Positions 8,698 through 17,191 of a DNA stretch of 64,000 bases are shown piece by piece. A program made the position numbers and the translations under genes. Position 1 is the first letter of the stretch; each line of letters starts with the position of its first letter. The stretch lies in NCBI GenBank assembly GCA_018380115.1, contig JAGZUF010000013.1, positions 1 through 64,000 on the forward strand. Reading direction: 5' to 3'. This DNA is from Oscillospiraceae bacterium. Lineage in GTDB: Bacteria; Bacillota; Clostridia; Oscillospirales; Ruminococcaceae. The notes below the pieces were generated by a model that ran no database searches, was not told where the DNA came from, and saw nothing but the letters and a program-made list of their open reading frames with translations.

Positions 8698-9897
8698 TTG
8701 ATTGCTTTGCTGCTGGCACCGGTGTACCTTGTGCTGAATGCCTATCTGGCGCGCTGGCTTGTGCGCTGGATGGCTGCATGCACCCATTGGTTCAGAAATA
8801 AGTGGGCTGTGGGGTGCGTCATGGCCTTTTATGCTTTTGTTTCACTTTCGCCCCTTACGGGGTTTCTTGTCACACAGGGCCCTGCGCACCGCTTTTTGAA
8901 GCTGCTGGGTAATTACTGGTTGGGCACGCTGGCCTATATCCTGCTCACTGTGCTGGCGCTGGACGCCGCCCGCCTGATATGGAAGCACACAAAACGGGGT
9001 GCGCGCGGGCTGCGCCATCCGTGGCGCGTGTTCGCTGCAATGGGCGGGCTTGCCATTCTGTTTGTGGCAGGCGTCAGCGCATGGGGGATTTTGCATGCGC
9101 AGAGCGTGGTGCTGCGCGAAGAGACGGTCACGGTGCACAAGGCGTGCGCTGCCGCGCAGGAGGGTGAGCTGCGCATTGCCCTTGTGTCCGATTTGCATCT
9201 TGGTTATAATGTGGGTGCGGCGCAGGTGCAGCGCGTGGTGGAGAAGATTAATGAGGCGCAGCCGGACGTGGTGGTGCTGGCGGGCGATGTTTTTGACAAC
9301 GAGTATGCCGCCGTGCGCGAGCCGGATAAAATAGCCGCCCTGCTGCGCGGCATCCACAGCCGCTTCGGCGTATATGCCTGCTGGGGCAACCATGATGTGA
9401 GCGAGCCGCTGCTGGCGGGCTTTTCCTTTGCCGCGGCAGACCCCGGCGCGGAGGACGATGCCTTCCGGGCCTTTTTCCGGCAGGCGGGCGTGCGGCTTCT
9501 GGAAGACGAGAGCGTGCTGGTGGGGGATGCCTTCTATCTTGTGGGCCGGCAGGACCCGCAGCGCCAGAAAAAGCTTGGCGAGGGCAGGCTTTCCCCGGCG
9601 CAGCTTCTAGCCGGGCTGGATATGGACAAGCCTGTTTTTGTCATAGACCACCAGCCCCGCCAGTTGGAGGAGCTGGCTGCCGCCGGAGCGGACCTTGACC
9701 TTTCAGGCCACACGCACAACGGCCAGCTTTTCCCAGGAAATGTTCTGATCCACCTGTTTTGGAAAAATCCGGCAGGTATTCTGCAGGTGGGAAACATGAC
9801 GTCCTGCGTGACGCAGGGCGCGGGCGTATGGGGCCCGGCCATGCGTGTGGGCACAGACAGCGAAGTGATGCTGCTTCGCGTGAAGTTTGAAGGTTAG
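8698..9897 (+). CDS. Membrane-anchored metallophosphoesterase
   Basis: The 399-residue protein has an N-terminal membrane part with about three to four hydrophobic segments (residues 1-20, 40-58, 72-90, 112-132) and a C-terminal calcineurin-like phosphoesterase domain. All the metal-binding blocks are present: SDLHLG (about 164), GDVFDN (about 198), GNHD (about 231) and GHTHNGQ (about 340). YkuE/YaeI-type relatives act on phospholipid or nucleotide-like substrates at the membrane; the substrate is unknown here. The start is a TTG at 8698 preceded by GGGGAG at 7 nt, and no ATG gives the full first helix. The next gene begins 28 nt after the stop, so the two are probably cotranscribed. Confidence 0.85.
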   Translation: MIALLLAPVYLVLNAYLARWLVRWMAACTHWFRNKWAVGCVMAFYAFVSLSPLTGFLVTQGPAHRFLKLLGNYWLGTLAYILLTVLALDAARLIWKHTKRGARGLRHPWRVFAAMGGLAILFVAGVSAWGILHAQSVVLREETVTVHKACAAAQEGELRIALVSDLHLGYNVGAAQVQRVVEKINEAQPDVVVLAGDVFDNEYAAVREPDKIAALLRGIHSRFGVYACWGNHDVSEPLLAGFSFAAADPGAEDDAFRAFFRQAGVRLLEDESVLVGDAFYLVGRQDPQRQKKLGEGRLSPAQLLAGLDMDKPVFVIDHQPRQLEELAAAGADLDLSGHTHNGQLFPGNVLIHLFWKNPAGILQVGNMTSCVTQGAGVWGPAMRVGTDSEVMLLRVKFEG

Positions 9898-9925
9898 GCC
9901 ATCTATTGTAAAGGAGGTGCTTGCC

Positions 9926-11491
9926 GTGTGGCAGCCGAAACAGTGGAAGGAAGCTGCAAGGAAAACCTTGCGGGCAAACTATGGACACATTGTGGCCGTC
10001 TGCGTGCTGGCGGGCCTTCTGGCGGGCGGGCTGAGCTTTCCCGCGCCGGCGGGCACGGCAGGCGCCGAACCCGGCGCCGGGGGCCAGCTTCAGGCCGGAC
10101 GCCCCGTGGGGAAAAGCAATGCGCAGATTTTGGAAGAATTTTTGGAAAACACGCCCGCCGGGCAGGCGTTGGAAAAGGCGCAGGCCAGCCCCGGCCAGGG
10201 CAGAGGCGTGCTGAGCAGGCTGGTCAACGATATCACGGCCTCCGGCTCATTTTTGTTCGGCGCGCTGAACGCCGTGAACCAGATGGCCTTTCAGGGGCGC
10301 GCGGGTGCAGGCACTGTCATCGCCCTCGGCGCCCTGCTCACATTCTGCTGGTGGGTGTTTGTGGGTGGGGTGCTTCCCGTGGGCGAGCGGCGCTTTTTTC
10401 TGGAGAGCAGGGTGTACCGCGGCACGCGCTTCCACCGCGTCTTTCTGCCTTACCGCGTGCACCGCACAAGGCACACGGCATTTGTGATGCTGGTGCGGGA
10501 TGTAAAGCTGTGCCTGTGGGCGCTCACGATTGTGGGCCTGCCGGTAAAGCTGTATGCCTATGCCATGGTGCCCTATATTCTTGCCGAAAACCCCGCTGCG
10601 CCCTGCGGGGAAGCGTTTCGGCTTTCAGCCCGCATGATGAAGGGCCGAAAATGGCGCTGCTTTCTTTTGGACGCTTCTTTTATCGGCTGGTATGTGCTGA
10701 ATGTGTTCACGCTTGGCCTGCTGGATATTCTGTTCATCTCGCCCTACCGCAAAGCCGTATATGCCGAGGTATATATGGCGCTGCGCAGCGAGGCGAGGAG
10801 CCGTGCTTTTCAGGGGGCTCAGTGGCTGTGTGACACCCTGCTGGAGGCCGTTCCCTGTGAAGGGGAATATCCCGCCGGGAAGTATATTCTGCCGGAGGCG
10901 GAAGGCCGCCGGTGGCTGCAGGTGGATTATCACTGCAATTATTCCATGCAGACGCTTGTGCTGCTGTTTTTCACCTTTTCGTTCCTGGGCTGGGTGTGGG
11001 AGGTGGGCCTGCATCTGTTCGGCAGCGGCGTGTTTGTGAACCGCGGTGTGCTGCACGGGCCCTGGCTGCCTATTTACGGCACGGGCGGCGTGCTTTTGCT
11101 GGTGCTGCTGAAGAAAGTGCGCGACAACCCGCTGGCCACGTTCCTTTTGGGCATGGTGGTGTGCGGCGTGGTGGAATATTCCACGGCATGGTATCTGGAA
11201 ACCTTCAAGCACACCAAATGGTGGGATTACAGCGGCTATTTCCTCAATCTGCACGGGCGCATCTGTGCCGAGGGCCTTTTGGTGTTCGGCCTTGGCGGCT
11301 GTATGTTCATTTATGTGCTGGGCCCGCTTTTGAATAATCTATACGCCAAGGTGCCCGGGCGTGTGAAGACCGTTGTTTGTACCGCACTGCTGGCTGTGTT
11401 TCTTCTGGATTTTACATATTCCTCCTTTGTGCCGAACACGGGCAAGGGCATTACCGATTACCCCGCGCCCACCCTGCCGCCAAATCAATAG
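9926..11491 (+). CDS. DUF975 / putative ABC-transporter type IV (CmpB-like) fusion membrane protein
   Basis: This 521-residue integral membrane protein has two parts. Residues about 1-290 resemble DUF975: the N-terminal WKEAARKTLRANYG entry helix, several transmembrane segments, and RVYRGTRFHRVFLPYRVHRTRH. Residues about 335-505 match the 'putative ABC-transporter type IV' domain (PF06541-like), including FLGWVWEVGLHLFGSG and NRGVLHGPWLPIYGTGG. The GTG at 9926 was chosen because AAGGAGG lies 8 nt upstream; an earlier start overlaps the upstream stop. The two domains usually occur in separate proteins, so the fusion is worth noting. Function is unknown. It is probably in an operon with the preceding phosphoesterase. 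Confidence 0.75.
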   Translation: MWQPKQWKEAARKTLRANYGHIVAVCVLAGLLAGGLSFPAPAGTAGAEPGAGGQLQAGRPVGKSNAQILEEFLENTPAGQALEKAQASPGQGRGVLSRLVNDITASGSFLFGALNAVNQMAFQGRAGAGTVIALGALLTFCWWVFVGGVLPVGERRFFLESRVYRGTRFHRVFLPYRVHRTRHTAFVMLVRDVKLCLWALTIVGLPVKLYAYAMVPYILAENPAAPCGEAFRLSARMMKGRKWRCFLLDASFIGWYVLNVFTLGLLDILFISPYRKAVYAEVYMALRSEARSRAFQGAQWLCDTLLEAVPCEGEYPAGKYILPEAEGRRWLQVDYHCNYSMQTLVLLFFTFSFLGWVWEVGLHLFGSGVFVNRGVLHGPWLPIYGTGGVLLLVLLKKVRDNPLATFLLGMVVCGVVEYSTAWYLETFKHTKWWDYSGYFLNLHGRICAEGLLVFGLGGCMFIYVLGPLLNNLYAKVPGRVKTVVCTALLAVFLLDFTYSSFVPNTGKGITDYPAPTLPPNQ

Positions 11492-11503
11492 AAAATACAT
11501 GAA

Positions 11504-11549
11504 AAAAGAAGCCGCGCCCCGCATTTTTCCAATGCGGGGCGCGGCTTTT
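11504..11549. terminator. Bidirectional intrinsic terminator between convergent genes
   Basis: A 15-bp stem runs from GCCGCGCCCCGCATT (11511-11525) to its complement (11531-11545). It has a T-run on the plus side and an A-run before it, so it can end both the plus-strand fusion gene and minus-strand proS. Confidence 0.9.
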
Positions 11550-11577
11550 CTGTGCTTTTCTGCCGCCGGGCGGGTGC

Positions 11578-13014
11578 TCAATAGGCTTTGCCCCACACCA
11601 CCATGGCCTTGGCGGGCCTGCCGCAGCAGGGGCACACGTCTGAGATATGCTCCTGCTCAAAAGGCATGCAGCGGCTGGAGAGACCGGCCTTTTCCTTCAT
11701 CATGTCCTCGCAGGCCTCGCTGCCGCACCACATCGTCTTGATATAACCGCTTTCCTTGGCGGCAATATCCATTACTTCGTCCATGGTGGAAGCCGCAAAG
11801 GTGCGTGCGGCGCGGTTTGCCTGGGCGCGGGCATACAGGGCGCTGCCCACGGCCTTCAACTGCTGGGGTATCACGGCCTCCAGCTCCTCCAGCGGGGTAA
11901 ACAGCTTTTCGCGGTCCGTGCGGCGCACCAGCACGCACTGCCCTTTTTCAATATCCTTCGGGCCTATCTCAAGGCGCAGGGGCACGCCCTTCATCTCCCA
12001 CTGGGCAAATTTCCACCCTGGGGAATTGTCCGAGGCGTCCAGCTTCACGCGGCAGAACTTTGCAAGGCGCGCGCGCAGTTCTTCTGCCTTTTCCATCACG
12101 CCGGGCTTGTGCGCGGCCACCGGCACAATCACCACCTGATAGGGCGCCACAGCCGGGGGCAGAATAAGGCCCTCGTCGTCGCCGTGCGTCATGATGATGG
12201 CGCCCACAAGGCGGGTAGAGACGCCCCACGACGTCTGGAAGGGGTATTGCAGCGTGTTGTCGCGCCCGGTGAACTGCACGCCGAACGCGCGCGAGAACCC
12301 GTCGCCAAAATAATGGCTGGTGCCGCTTTGCAGCGCCTTGCCGTCGTGCATCATGGCCTCGATGGTATAGGTGGCCTCTGCGCCCGCAAACTTTTCACTG
12401 TCTGTCTTTTTGCCTTTCAGAACGGGGATGTTCAAATCGTCCTCGCAGAAAGAGGCATAGGTGTTCAGCTGCTGCTCTGTTTCGGCAATAGCTTCCTCGG
12501 TCGTCTCGTGAATGGTATGCCCCTCCTGCCACCAGAACTCGCGGCTGCGCAGGAACGGGCGCGTCGTTTTTTCCCAGCGCACCACGCTGCACCATTGGTT
12601 GTACTTCATGGGAAGGTCGCGCCAGGAATGCAGCACATGCGCAAAGTGGTCGCAGAACAGCGTCTCCGATGTGGGGCGCACGCACAGGCGGTCTTCCAGC
12701 TTTTCCGAGCCGCCCATCGTCACCCACGCCACTTCGGGGGCAAAGCCCTCCACATGGTCCTTCTCTTTTTGCAGAAGGCTTTCGGGTATGAACAGCGGCA
12801 TGGCCACATTTTCGTGGCCGGTCTCTTTGAAGCGCTTGTCCAAAAGGTGCATGATGTTTTCCCAGATGGCATAGCCGTACGGGCGCAAAATCACGCAGCC
12901 TTTCACGGCCGAGTAGTCCACCAGCTCTGCCTTCAGGCAGATGTCGGTGTACCACTGGGCGAAGTCTTCATTGATGGGGGTGATGGCTTCCACCATTTTT
13001 TTGTTTTCGCTCAT
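11578..13014 (-). CDS. proS: Prolyl-tRNA synthetase, short archaeal/eukaryotic-like (type 3)
   Basis: At 478 residues this matches the compact ProRS without the bacterial INS editing insert. Class II motifs are visible: LRPYGYAIWENI, motif 2 in SVVRWEKTTRPFLRSREFWWQEGH, and motif 3 in TSWGVSTRLVGAIIMTHGDDEGL. It continues into the anticodon-binding domain (VAPYQVVIVPVAAH) and a C-terminal zinc-type region with paired cysteines (WCGSEACEDMM and VCPCCGRPAKAM) ending in Tyr, as in this subtype. It charges tRNA-Pro. The upstream leader is short and shows no T-box, so amino-acid control is not evident. It follows acpP on the same strand, but a terminator lies between them. Confidence 0.95.
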   Translation of the reverse strand: MSENKKMVEAITPINEDFAQWYTDICLKAELVDYSAVKGCVILRPYGYAIWENIMHLLDKRFKETGHENVAMPLFIPESLLQKEKDHVEGFAPEVAWVTMGGSEKLEDRLCVRPTSETLFCDHFAHVLHSWRDLPMKYNQWCSVVRWEKTTRPFLRSREFWWQEGHTIHETTEEAIAETEQQLNTYASFCEDDLNIPVLKGKKTDSEKFAGAEATYTIEAMMHDGKALQSGTSHYFGDGFSRAFGVQFTGRDNTLQYPFQTSWGVSTRLVGAIIMTHGDDEGLILPPAVAPYQVVIVPVAAHKPGVMEKAEELRARLAKFCRVKLDASDNSPGWKFAQWEMKGVPLRLEIGPKDIEKGQCVLVRRTDREKLFTPLEELEAVIPQQLKAVGSALYARAQANRAARTFAASTMDEVMDIAAKESGYIKTMWCGSEACEDMMKEKAGLSSRCMPFEQEHISDVCPCCGRPAKAMVVWGKAY

Positions 13015-13082
13015 ACGGCATTCTCCTTGCAGAAAAGTTCAGCGGCATGCGGCAGGGCAGAAAACCCGCCCGCACCCGGATA

Positions 13083-13110
13083 ATAAAAGCCCCCAAGGTT
13101 TGGGGGCTTT
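13083..13110 (-). terminator. Intrinsic terminator of acpP
   Basis: The stem AAAGCCCCCAA (13086-13096) pairs with TTGGGGGCTTT (13100-13110). A T-rich tail follows on the minus strand just after the acpP stop. Confidence 0.85.
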
Positions 13111-13127
13111 GAAAGCAAACCGGAAAC

Positions 13128-13355
13128 TCAGGTGTTTTCTTCGATGTAGCGCACAACGTCGCCAACGGTGTGAAAATCTTCGATTTTGTCGTCCGGCATT
13201 TCCAGGCCGAATTCGTCTTCCAGCGTCATAGACAAGTCCACGATGTCGAGGCTGTCCGCATCGAAGTCTTCGAGGAGGTTCGAATCCATCGTAACACGAT
13301 CCTCGTCGAGATCGAGCTGGTCGCAGATGATCTCACGCACGCGTTCAAAAACCAC
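13128..13355 (-). CDS. acpP: Acyl carrier protein
   Basis: This is a 75-residue acidic ACP. The phosphopantetheine site is Ser 35 in DADSLDIVDL. The rest follows the four-helix pattern, ending VGDVVRYIEEN. It carries acyl chains in fatty-acid synthesis. I place the start at the GTG at 13355 because GGGAGG lies 8 nt upstream and the product then begins MVFERVREII, like other clostridial ACPs. The in-frame ATG at 13373 would translate through that ribosome site. It is transcribed alone from a good promoter and ended by a hairpin, so it is outside a fab cluster here. Confidence 0.93.
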   Translation of the reverse strand: MVFERVREIICDQLDLDEDRVTMDSNLLEDFDADSLDIVDLSMTLEDEFGLEMPDDKIEDFHTVGDVVRYIEENT

Positions 13356-13424
13356 TTCTTTTTTCCCTCCCATATGCGCTGCACGGGCCTTTTGGCGGCA
13401 CGGGCGGCGAAATATCTACTACAT

Positions 13425-13452
13425 TTTATATCGGCGTTTCCGTGCTTGTCAA
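13425..13452 (-). promoter_or_regulatory. Sigma-A type promoter of acpP
   Basis: On the minus strand TTGACA (13452-13447), a 16-nt spacer and TATAAA (13430-13425) lie about 70 nt before the GTG start. Confidence 0.75.
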
Positions 13453-13684
13453 GCGGAAAATGAAAAATACTGCTCCGCCGTGCGCTGGGCGGCCCGGCGC
13501 ATGTGGCTGCCCCGCCCGTTTGCGCTGGAAAACGGCTGTTTTATGCCGCCCGGCCCGTGGCGGGGCATGCCTGCGCCGCCGTGCGCATAGAAATCAAAAT
13601 GTGGGCCGGGCAGCCTGTGCTGCCCGGCGTGTGCGGTGGAAAAGCGCGGCCCGGCACGCCGTGCCGGAAAAGGAGGGATATGCT
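13453..13684. other. Gene-free part of the acpP-dapF intergenic region
   Basis: Together with the acpP promoter this fills the 329 nt between acpP and dapF. It is strongly GC-rich. Only the dapF ribosome site (AAGGAGG near 13670-13676) is recognisable; no dapF promoter is clear. Confidence 0.5.
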
Positions 13685-14524
13685 GTGCAGATGGGCTTCG
13701 TCAAGATGCACGGCTGCGGCAACGATTATCTTTATGTGGACGGCATTTCCGGCGCTGCGCCTGCGCCGCACGCCGCGGCACAGGCCGCACCGCGCCTGTG
13801 TGCCCGCCATACGGGCGTTGGGGCGGACGGTATCATTCTGCTTTTGCCCTGTGAAGGGGCGGACGCGCGTATGCGCATGTTCAATGCAGACGGCACTGAG
13901 GGCGCCATGTGCGGCAATGGTGTGCGCTGTGCCGGGGCGCTTTTGATGGCGCGTGGGCTCACGGCGCAAAGCGGGCGCGCGATGGTGCGCACCAACAGCG
14001 GCGTGCGCGCGGTGGCGCGCGCACAGGGCGGCCTTTACACGGTGGAGATGGGCGCGCCCGAATGGCGGGCGGAGGAAATGGGTCTTGCGGGCCTGCGGGG
14101 CCGGGTGCTGGGCCGCCCGCTGGAATTTGAAGGCGAAAGCCGCTGTGTGAGCTGTGTGGCGGTGGGCAACGTGCACTGCGTGCAGTTCGTGCCGGACACA
14201 GCGGCTCTGCGCCTGGAGAAGCTGGGCCCGCGCGTGGCATATGCAGGCTGGTTCCCTTCGGGGGCAAACGCGGGGTTTGCACAGCTGTGCGGGGAAAACG
14301 AGCTGCGCGTGCGGGTATACGAGCGCGGCAGCAAAGAGACGCTGGCCTGCGGCACGGGCGCCTGCGCCGCGGCGGCGTGTGCGTGGGCGCTGGGGCTGTG
14401 CGCGCGGGGCAGCACCATAGCGGTGCATATGCCCGGCGGCACGTTGTGGGTGCGTGAAAAGGCGGGGCAGCTTTTGCTCACAGGCCCCGTACAGGCCGTG
14501 TTTGAGGGCAAAGCAGAAATATAA
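13685..14524 (+). CDS. dapF: Diaminopimelate epimerase
   Basis: The 279-residue enzyme has the two catalytic cysteines: AMCGNGVRCAG (Cys about 76) and LACGTGACAAAA (near residue 223). The N-terminus KMHGCGNDYLYVDG is diagnostic. It converts LL- to meso-diaminopimelate for lysine and peptidoglycan. The GTG at 13685 was chosen because AAGGAGG lies 8 nt upstream; a much earlier in-frame ATG would add an unrelated head. dapL follows on the same strand after a 606-nt gap containing a terminator. The two genes of the same branch are therefore clustered but probably not one transcript. Confidence 0.93.
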   Translation: MQMGFVKMHGCGNDYLYVDGISGAAPAPHAAAQAAPRLCARHTGVGADGIILLLPCEGADARMRMFNADGTEGAMCGNGVRCAGALLMARGLTAQSGRAMVRTNSGVRAVARAQGGLYTVEMGAPEWRAEEMGLAGLRGRVLGRPLEFEGESRCVSCVAVGNVHCVQFVPDTAALRLEKLGPRVAYAGWFPSGANAGFAQLCGENELRVRVYERGSKETLACGTGACAAAACAWALGLCARGSTIAVHMPGGTLWVREKAGQLLLTGPVQAVFEGKAEI

Positions 14525-14600
14525 AAAGGTTGCCGGAAAGGCGTGTTGACGCAAGAAAACACCGGCTTGGGCTGATGCTTTTAGCGCCTGCTGCAGGCGA

Positions 14601-14630
14601 AAAGCCCGGCGGGCCTGCCGGGCTTTTTCG
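14601..14630 (+). terminator. Intrinsic terminator after dapF
   Basis: AAAGCCCGGC (14601-14610) pairs with GCCGGGCTTT (14617-14626), followed by a T-run. Confidence 0.8.
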
Positions 14631-15115
14631 CACGCCGTTCCTCGAAAGCTGCCCGGCCAAAACCGCCCGGCGTCCCGAAAACGGCAGCTTTTGATGCAGG
14701 GCAGGGAAGCTTTCCGCTGGCGCCCTCTGCGGCTGTTGAGGGAAGCCGAGGAGGCTGTGCGCAAAACTGTCTTCCGGGGTGCGATGCTTTCTTGCGGCAG
14801 CGCGCCTGAAAGGGCCGCTTTCTACCCGCGCAGCGTGCATCTTCCCGGCAAAGGCCGCACAAGCCAAGCCTTTGCTGCTGCGGCCGTAAAAAGCACAGGG
14901 CGCCCCCGCGCGGCGCGGCCCTGTGCACAAAGCGGGGCATATGCGGCGCGCGCTTTGCCCGCCCATTGCTTCCCGAAAGAAGGCGGCCATGCCTGTACAG
15001 GCAAAGCGGCTGCTTCAAAGAGCCGGGCCAAAGGGCGCGCGGCGCGCTTTGGGGTTCTGTTTTTTTGCGGCGGGGCATATGCTGCAGCAGGGCCTTTGCC
15101 CGTTTTCACAAAAGA
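14631..15115. other. Gene-free GC-rich intergenic stretch between dapF and dapL
   Basis: No supported gene is seen on either strand. The open frames here have biased Arg/Ala/Gly/Cys-rich composition and no ribosome sites. GC-rich inverted segments are present near 14905-14925, but I cannot assign a function. Confidence 0.4.
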
Positions 15116-15130
15116 CAAAGGGGAAGTAAC

Positions 15131-16327
15131 ATGCAGCCGAATCTGAATTTTTCCCGTCTGGGGGAAAACTACCTGTTTTCCGAGGTGCGCGCGCGCACCC
15201 GCGCATTCTGCGAGGCACACCCCGGCGTGCGCGTGACAGACCTTGGGGTGGGCGATGTGACGCTGCCGCTGGCCGCGCCTGTGGTGCGTGCTTTGCGCGC
15301 GGCGTCTGCGGAAATGGGCCGCCGCGAAACCTTCCGCGGCTATGGCCCCGCAGAGGGGTATGCCTTTCTGCGCGAGGCGCTGGCGGCGCGGTATGCGCGG
15401 CTGGGCGCGCGCATCTCGCCGGAGGATATTTTTGTCTCCGACGGCGCAAAAAGCGACCTTTCCGCCATTCTGGCCCTGTTTTCGCCGCAAAATACGGTGC
15501 TGGTGACAAGTCCGGTCTACCCTGTATATGTGGACACAAACCTTGTGTGCGGGCGCCGGGTGCAAACTCTGGCGGCCACGCGGGAAAACGGCTTTCTGCC
15601 TCTGCCAGGGCCGGATACCCAGGCCGATATTGTATATCTGTGCAGCCCGGGCAACCCCACAGGCGCTGCCTACAGCATGGACGGCCTTGCCGCATGGGTG
15701 CGCTGGGCGCTGGGGCACGGCGCGCTGCTGGTGTTCGATGCGGCCTACGAGGCGTTTATACAGGATAAGGCGCTGCCGCGCTCCATCTATCAGGTGGAGG
15801 GCGCCAGGGAATGTGCCATTGAGATAGGCTCTTTCTCAAAAAGCGCGGGCTTCACGGGCCTGCGCTGCGGGTGGGCGGTGGTGCCACAGGCGCTGCGCGC
15901 CGGCGGCGTGCCTCTGCGCGGGCTGTATGCGCGCTGGCGCGCCGTCTCCACCAACGGGGTGGCTTACCCTGTCCAGCGCGCGGCAGCCGCCGCGCTGAGC
16001 TGTGAAGGGCGCGCGGCAGTGGGCAAAAACCTTCAGGTTTACCGCAAAAACGCGCAGGTGCTCGCCGCGGCGCTGGAACAGGCAGGCGTGTGGTACTGCG
16101 GGGGCAGAAACAGCCCTTACCTGTGGCTCGAAGCGCCGCGCGGCATGGGCTCGTGGGCGCTGTTCGAGCATCTGTTGCACACTGCGCGCATCTCCGGCAC
16201 ACCGGGCGCGGGTTTTGGCGCAGAGGGCGAGGGATATTTCCGCCTTTCCGCCTTTGGCGACGCCGATGCCACGAAGCGCGCGGCAGCGCGGCTGTGCCTC
16301 TCGCTGGGAATGCTGGCAAACGGATGA
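15131..16327 (+). CDS. dapL: LL-diaminopimelate aminotransferase
   Basis: This is a 398-residue fold-type I PLP aminotransferase of the DapL family. Evidence is TDLGVGDVTLPLAAPVV, ETFRGYGPAEGYAFLREAL, VSDGAKSDL, SPVYPVYVDTN, SPGNPTGA, and the PLP lysine in GSFSKSAGFTGLRCGW (about residue 236). It makes LL-diaminopimelate directly from tetrahydrodipicolinate, bypassing succinylated or acetylated intermediates. This route is typical of some clostridia. The ATG at 15131 follows AAGGGGAAG. Its proximity to dapF supports the assignment. Confidence 0.92.
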   Translation: MQPNLNFSRLGENYLFSEVRARTRAFCEAHPGVRVTDLGVGDVTLPLAAPVVRALRAASAEMGRRETFRGYGPAEGYAFLREALAARYARLGARISPEDIFVSDGAKSDLSAILALFSPQNTVLVTSPVYPVYVDTNLVCGRRVQTLAATRENGFLPLPGPDTQADIVYLCSPGNPTGAAYSMDGLAAWVRWALGHGALLVFDAAYEAFIQDKALPRSIYQVEGARECAIEIGSFSKSAGFTGLRCGWAVVPQALRAGGVPLRGLYARWRAVSTNGVAYPVQRAAAAALSCEGRAAVGKNLQVYRKNAQVLAAALEQAGVWYCGGRNSPYLWLEAPRGMGSWALFEHLLHTARISGTPGAGFGAEGEGYFRLSAFGDADATKRAAARLCLSLGMLANG

Positions 16328-16586
16328 GCGAGGAAAGTCAGGCCCCCGGCAAAGCCTGGGGCTTGCGTAAGCCCTGGAAGGGCATATACCGGCAAGCCTC
16401 TCAGGAGGCACTGAATAACTCTGTATCCTGCATCACTTGCCCCGCCTCCCGCAAACGGGGGGCCTTCCCGTTGTGTGCTGCATCTTTTGGGTGTGGAATA
16501 CCATCCCGCTTCGCTTGAAACTGACAGCGAAAGCCTTTTTACTCCTCCCGGCACAGCCGGGGGCTGACGTTTCGCTAAAGCAGACC
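16328..16586. other. Gene-free region downstream of dapL
   Basis: This gap between the convergent dapL and XRE genes carries several GC-rich short inverted repeats, such as CCCCGGC/GCCTGGGG-like arms near 16348-16366. I see no gene. One of the hairpins may end dapL transcription. Confidence 0.4.
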
Positions 16587-16628
16587 AAAACAGGCCCCCG
16601 GCAGGCTTTCTCACCTGCCGGGGGCCTG
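16587..16628 (-). terminator. Intrinsic terminator of the XRE regulator gene
   Basis: A 15-bp stem runs from CAGGCCCCCGGCAGG (16591-16605) to CCTGCCGGGGGCCTG (16614-16628). TTTTGG follows on the minus strand. Confidence 0.75.
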
Positions 16629-16646
16629 CTGCATGCCGCGCTGTTT

Positions 16647-17006
16647 TCAGGGACAATCGCCGCGCTGCTGCGCCTCCTTCTGATATTGCACAAAAGCAAC
16701 AAACTGGCGCACAAGCTGCACCTCCTGCGGCGAAAAACCGGCCGGAAGCTGGATGGTGCGCTCGTCGCGGCGGTACACATACGAGGCGTCGCGCCGGTAT
16801 GAGCACGGCTCGCGCACCAGCCCCAGAAGGTAATCAACAGAAATGTCAAAAATTTTTGCCAGCTTTACTTTGGCTTCGTCGTCCGGGTCGCTGTGGCCGC
16901 ACTCATAGCTGGAAATCGTGAATGGAGACACCGAAAGCAGCGCCCCAAGCTCTTTTTGGGATAAGCCCTTGTCACGCCGAAGCTCCTGCAGCAATTCACC
17001 CTTCAT
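16647..17006 (-). CDS. XRE-family transcriptional regulator
   Basis: The 119-residue protein has a Cro/CI-type helix-turn-helix at residues about 5-60 (LRRDKGLSQKELGALLSVSPFTISSYECG) ending in the common ISVDYLLGL segment. The C-terminal half (about 65-119) is basic then helical and has no known domain. It probably binds DNA as a dimer. It is divergent from the secreted beta-helix gene, and a perfect inverted repeat lies in the shared region at 17096-17119. This makes control of that gene, and perhaps autoregulation, a reasonable inference. A GGAGGG ribosome site precedes the ATG. Confidence 0.88.
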   Translation of the reverse strand: MKGELLQELRRDKGLSQKELGALLSVSPFTISSYECGHSDPDDEAKVKLAKIFDISVDYLLGLVREPCSYRRDASYVYRRDERTIQLPAGFSPQEVQLVRQFVAFVQYQKEAQQRGDCP

Positions 17007-17095
17007 GCAGGCCCTCCTTATTGGTTACAAGATGTATCGTTACCTTTATTAATATGGAATATCCCGATGAGTATAAGGTTTTATTTGAAGAATTT

Positions 17096-17135
17096 TCACA
17101 GTTCTCTTGACAACTGTGAGATATTGTCATATATT
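17096..17135 (+). promoter_or_regulatory. Strong promoter with an overlapping operator, beta-helix gene
   Basis: TTGACA (17107-17112), a 17-nt spacer and TATATT (17130-17135) form a near-consensus promoter. A perfect inverted repeat, TCACAGTT (17096-17103) and AACTGTGA (17112-17119) separated by 8 nt, encloses the -35. A bound protein would block the polymerase. The divergent XRE regulator is the obvious candidate ligand. Confidence 0.75.
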
Positions 17136-17191
17136 AAAAATGAAGTTGGCGGTTTTTCACAGCCGCGAAAAAGAAAATCAGGAGGAAAACC

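Noticed and set aside
11647..13083. A plus-strand reading frame opposite proS
   Set aside because: proS motifs are certain on the minus strand, and this is its mirror frame.
13015..13085. A T-box leader for proS
   Set aside because: The stretch is too short and lacks the specifier and T-box consensus.
14478..15078. Minus-strand frames between dapF and dapL
   Set aside because: They are Arg/Cys/Pro-rich, with no start signal and no recognisable domain.
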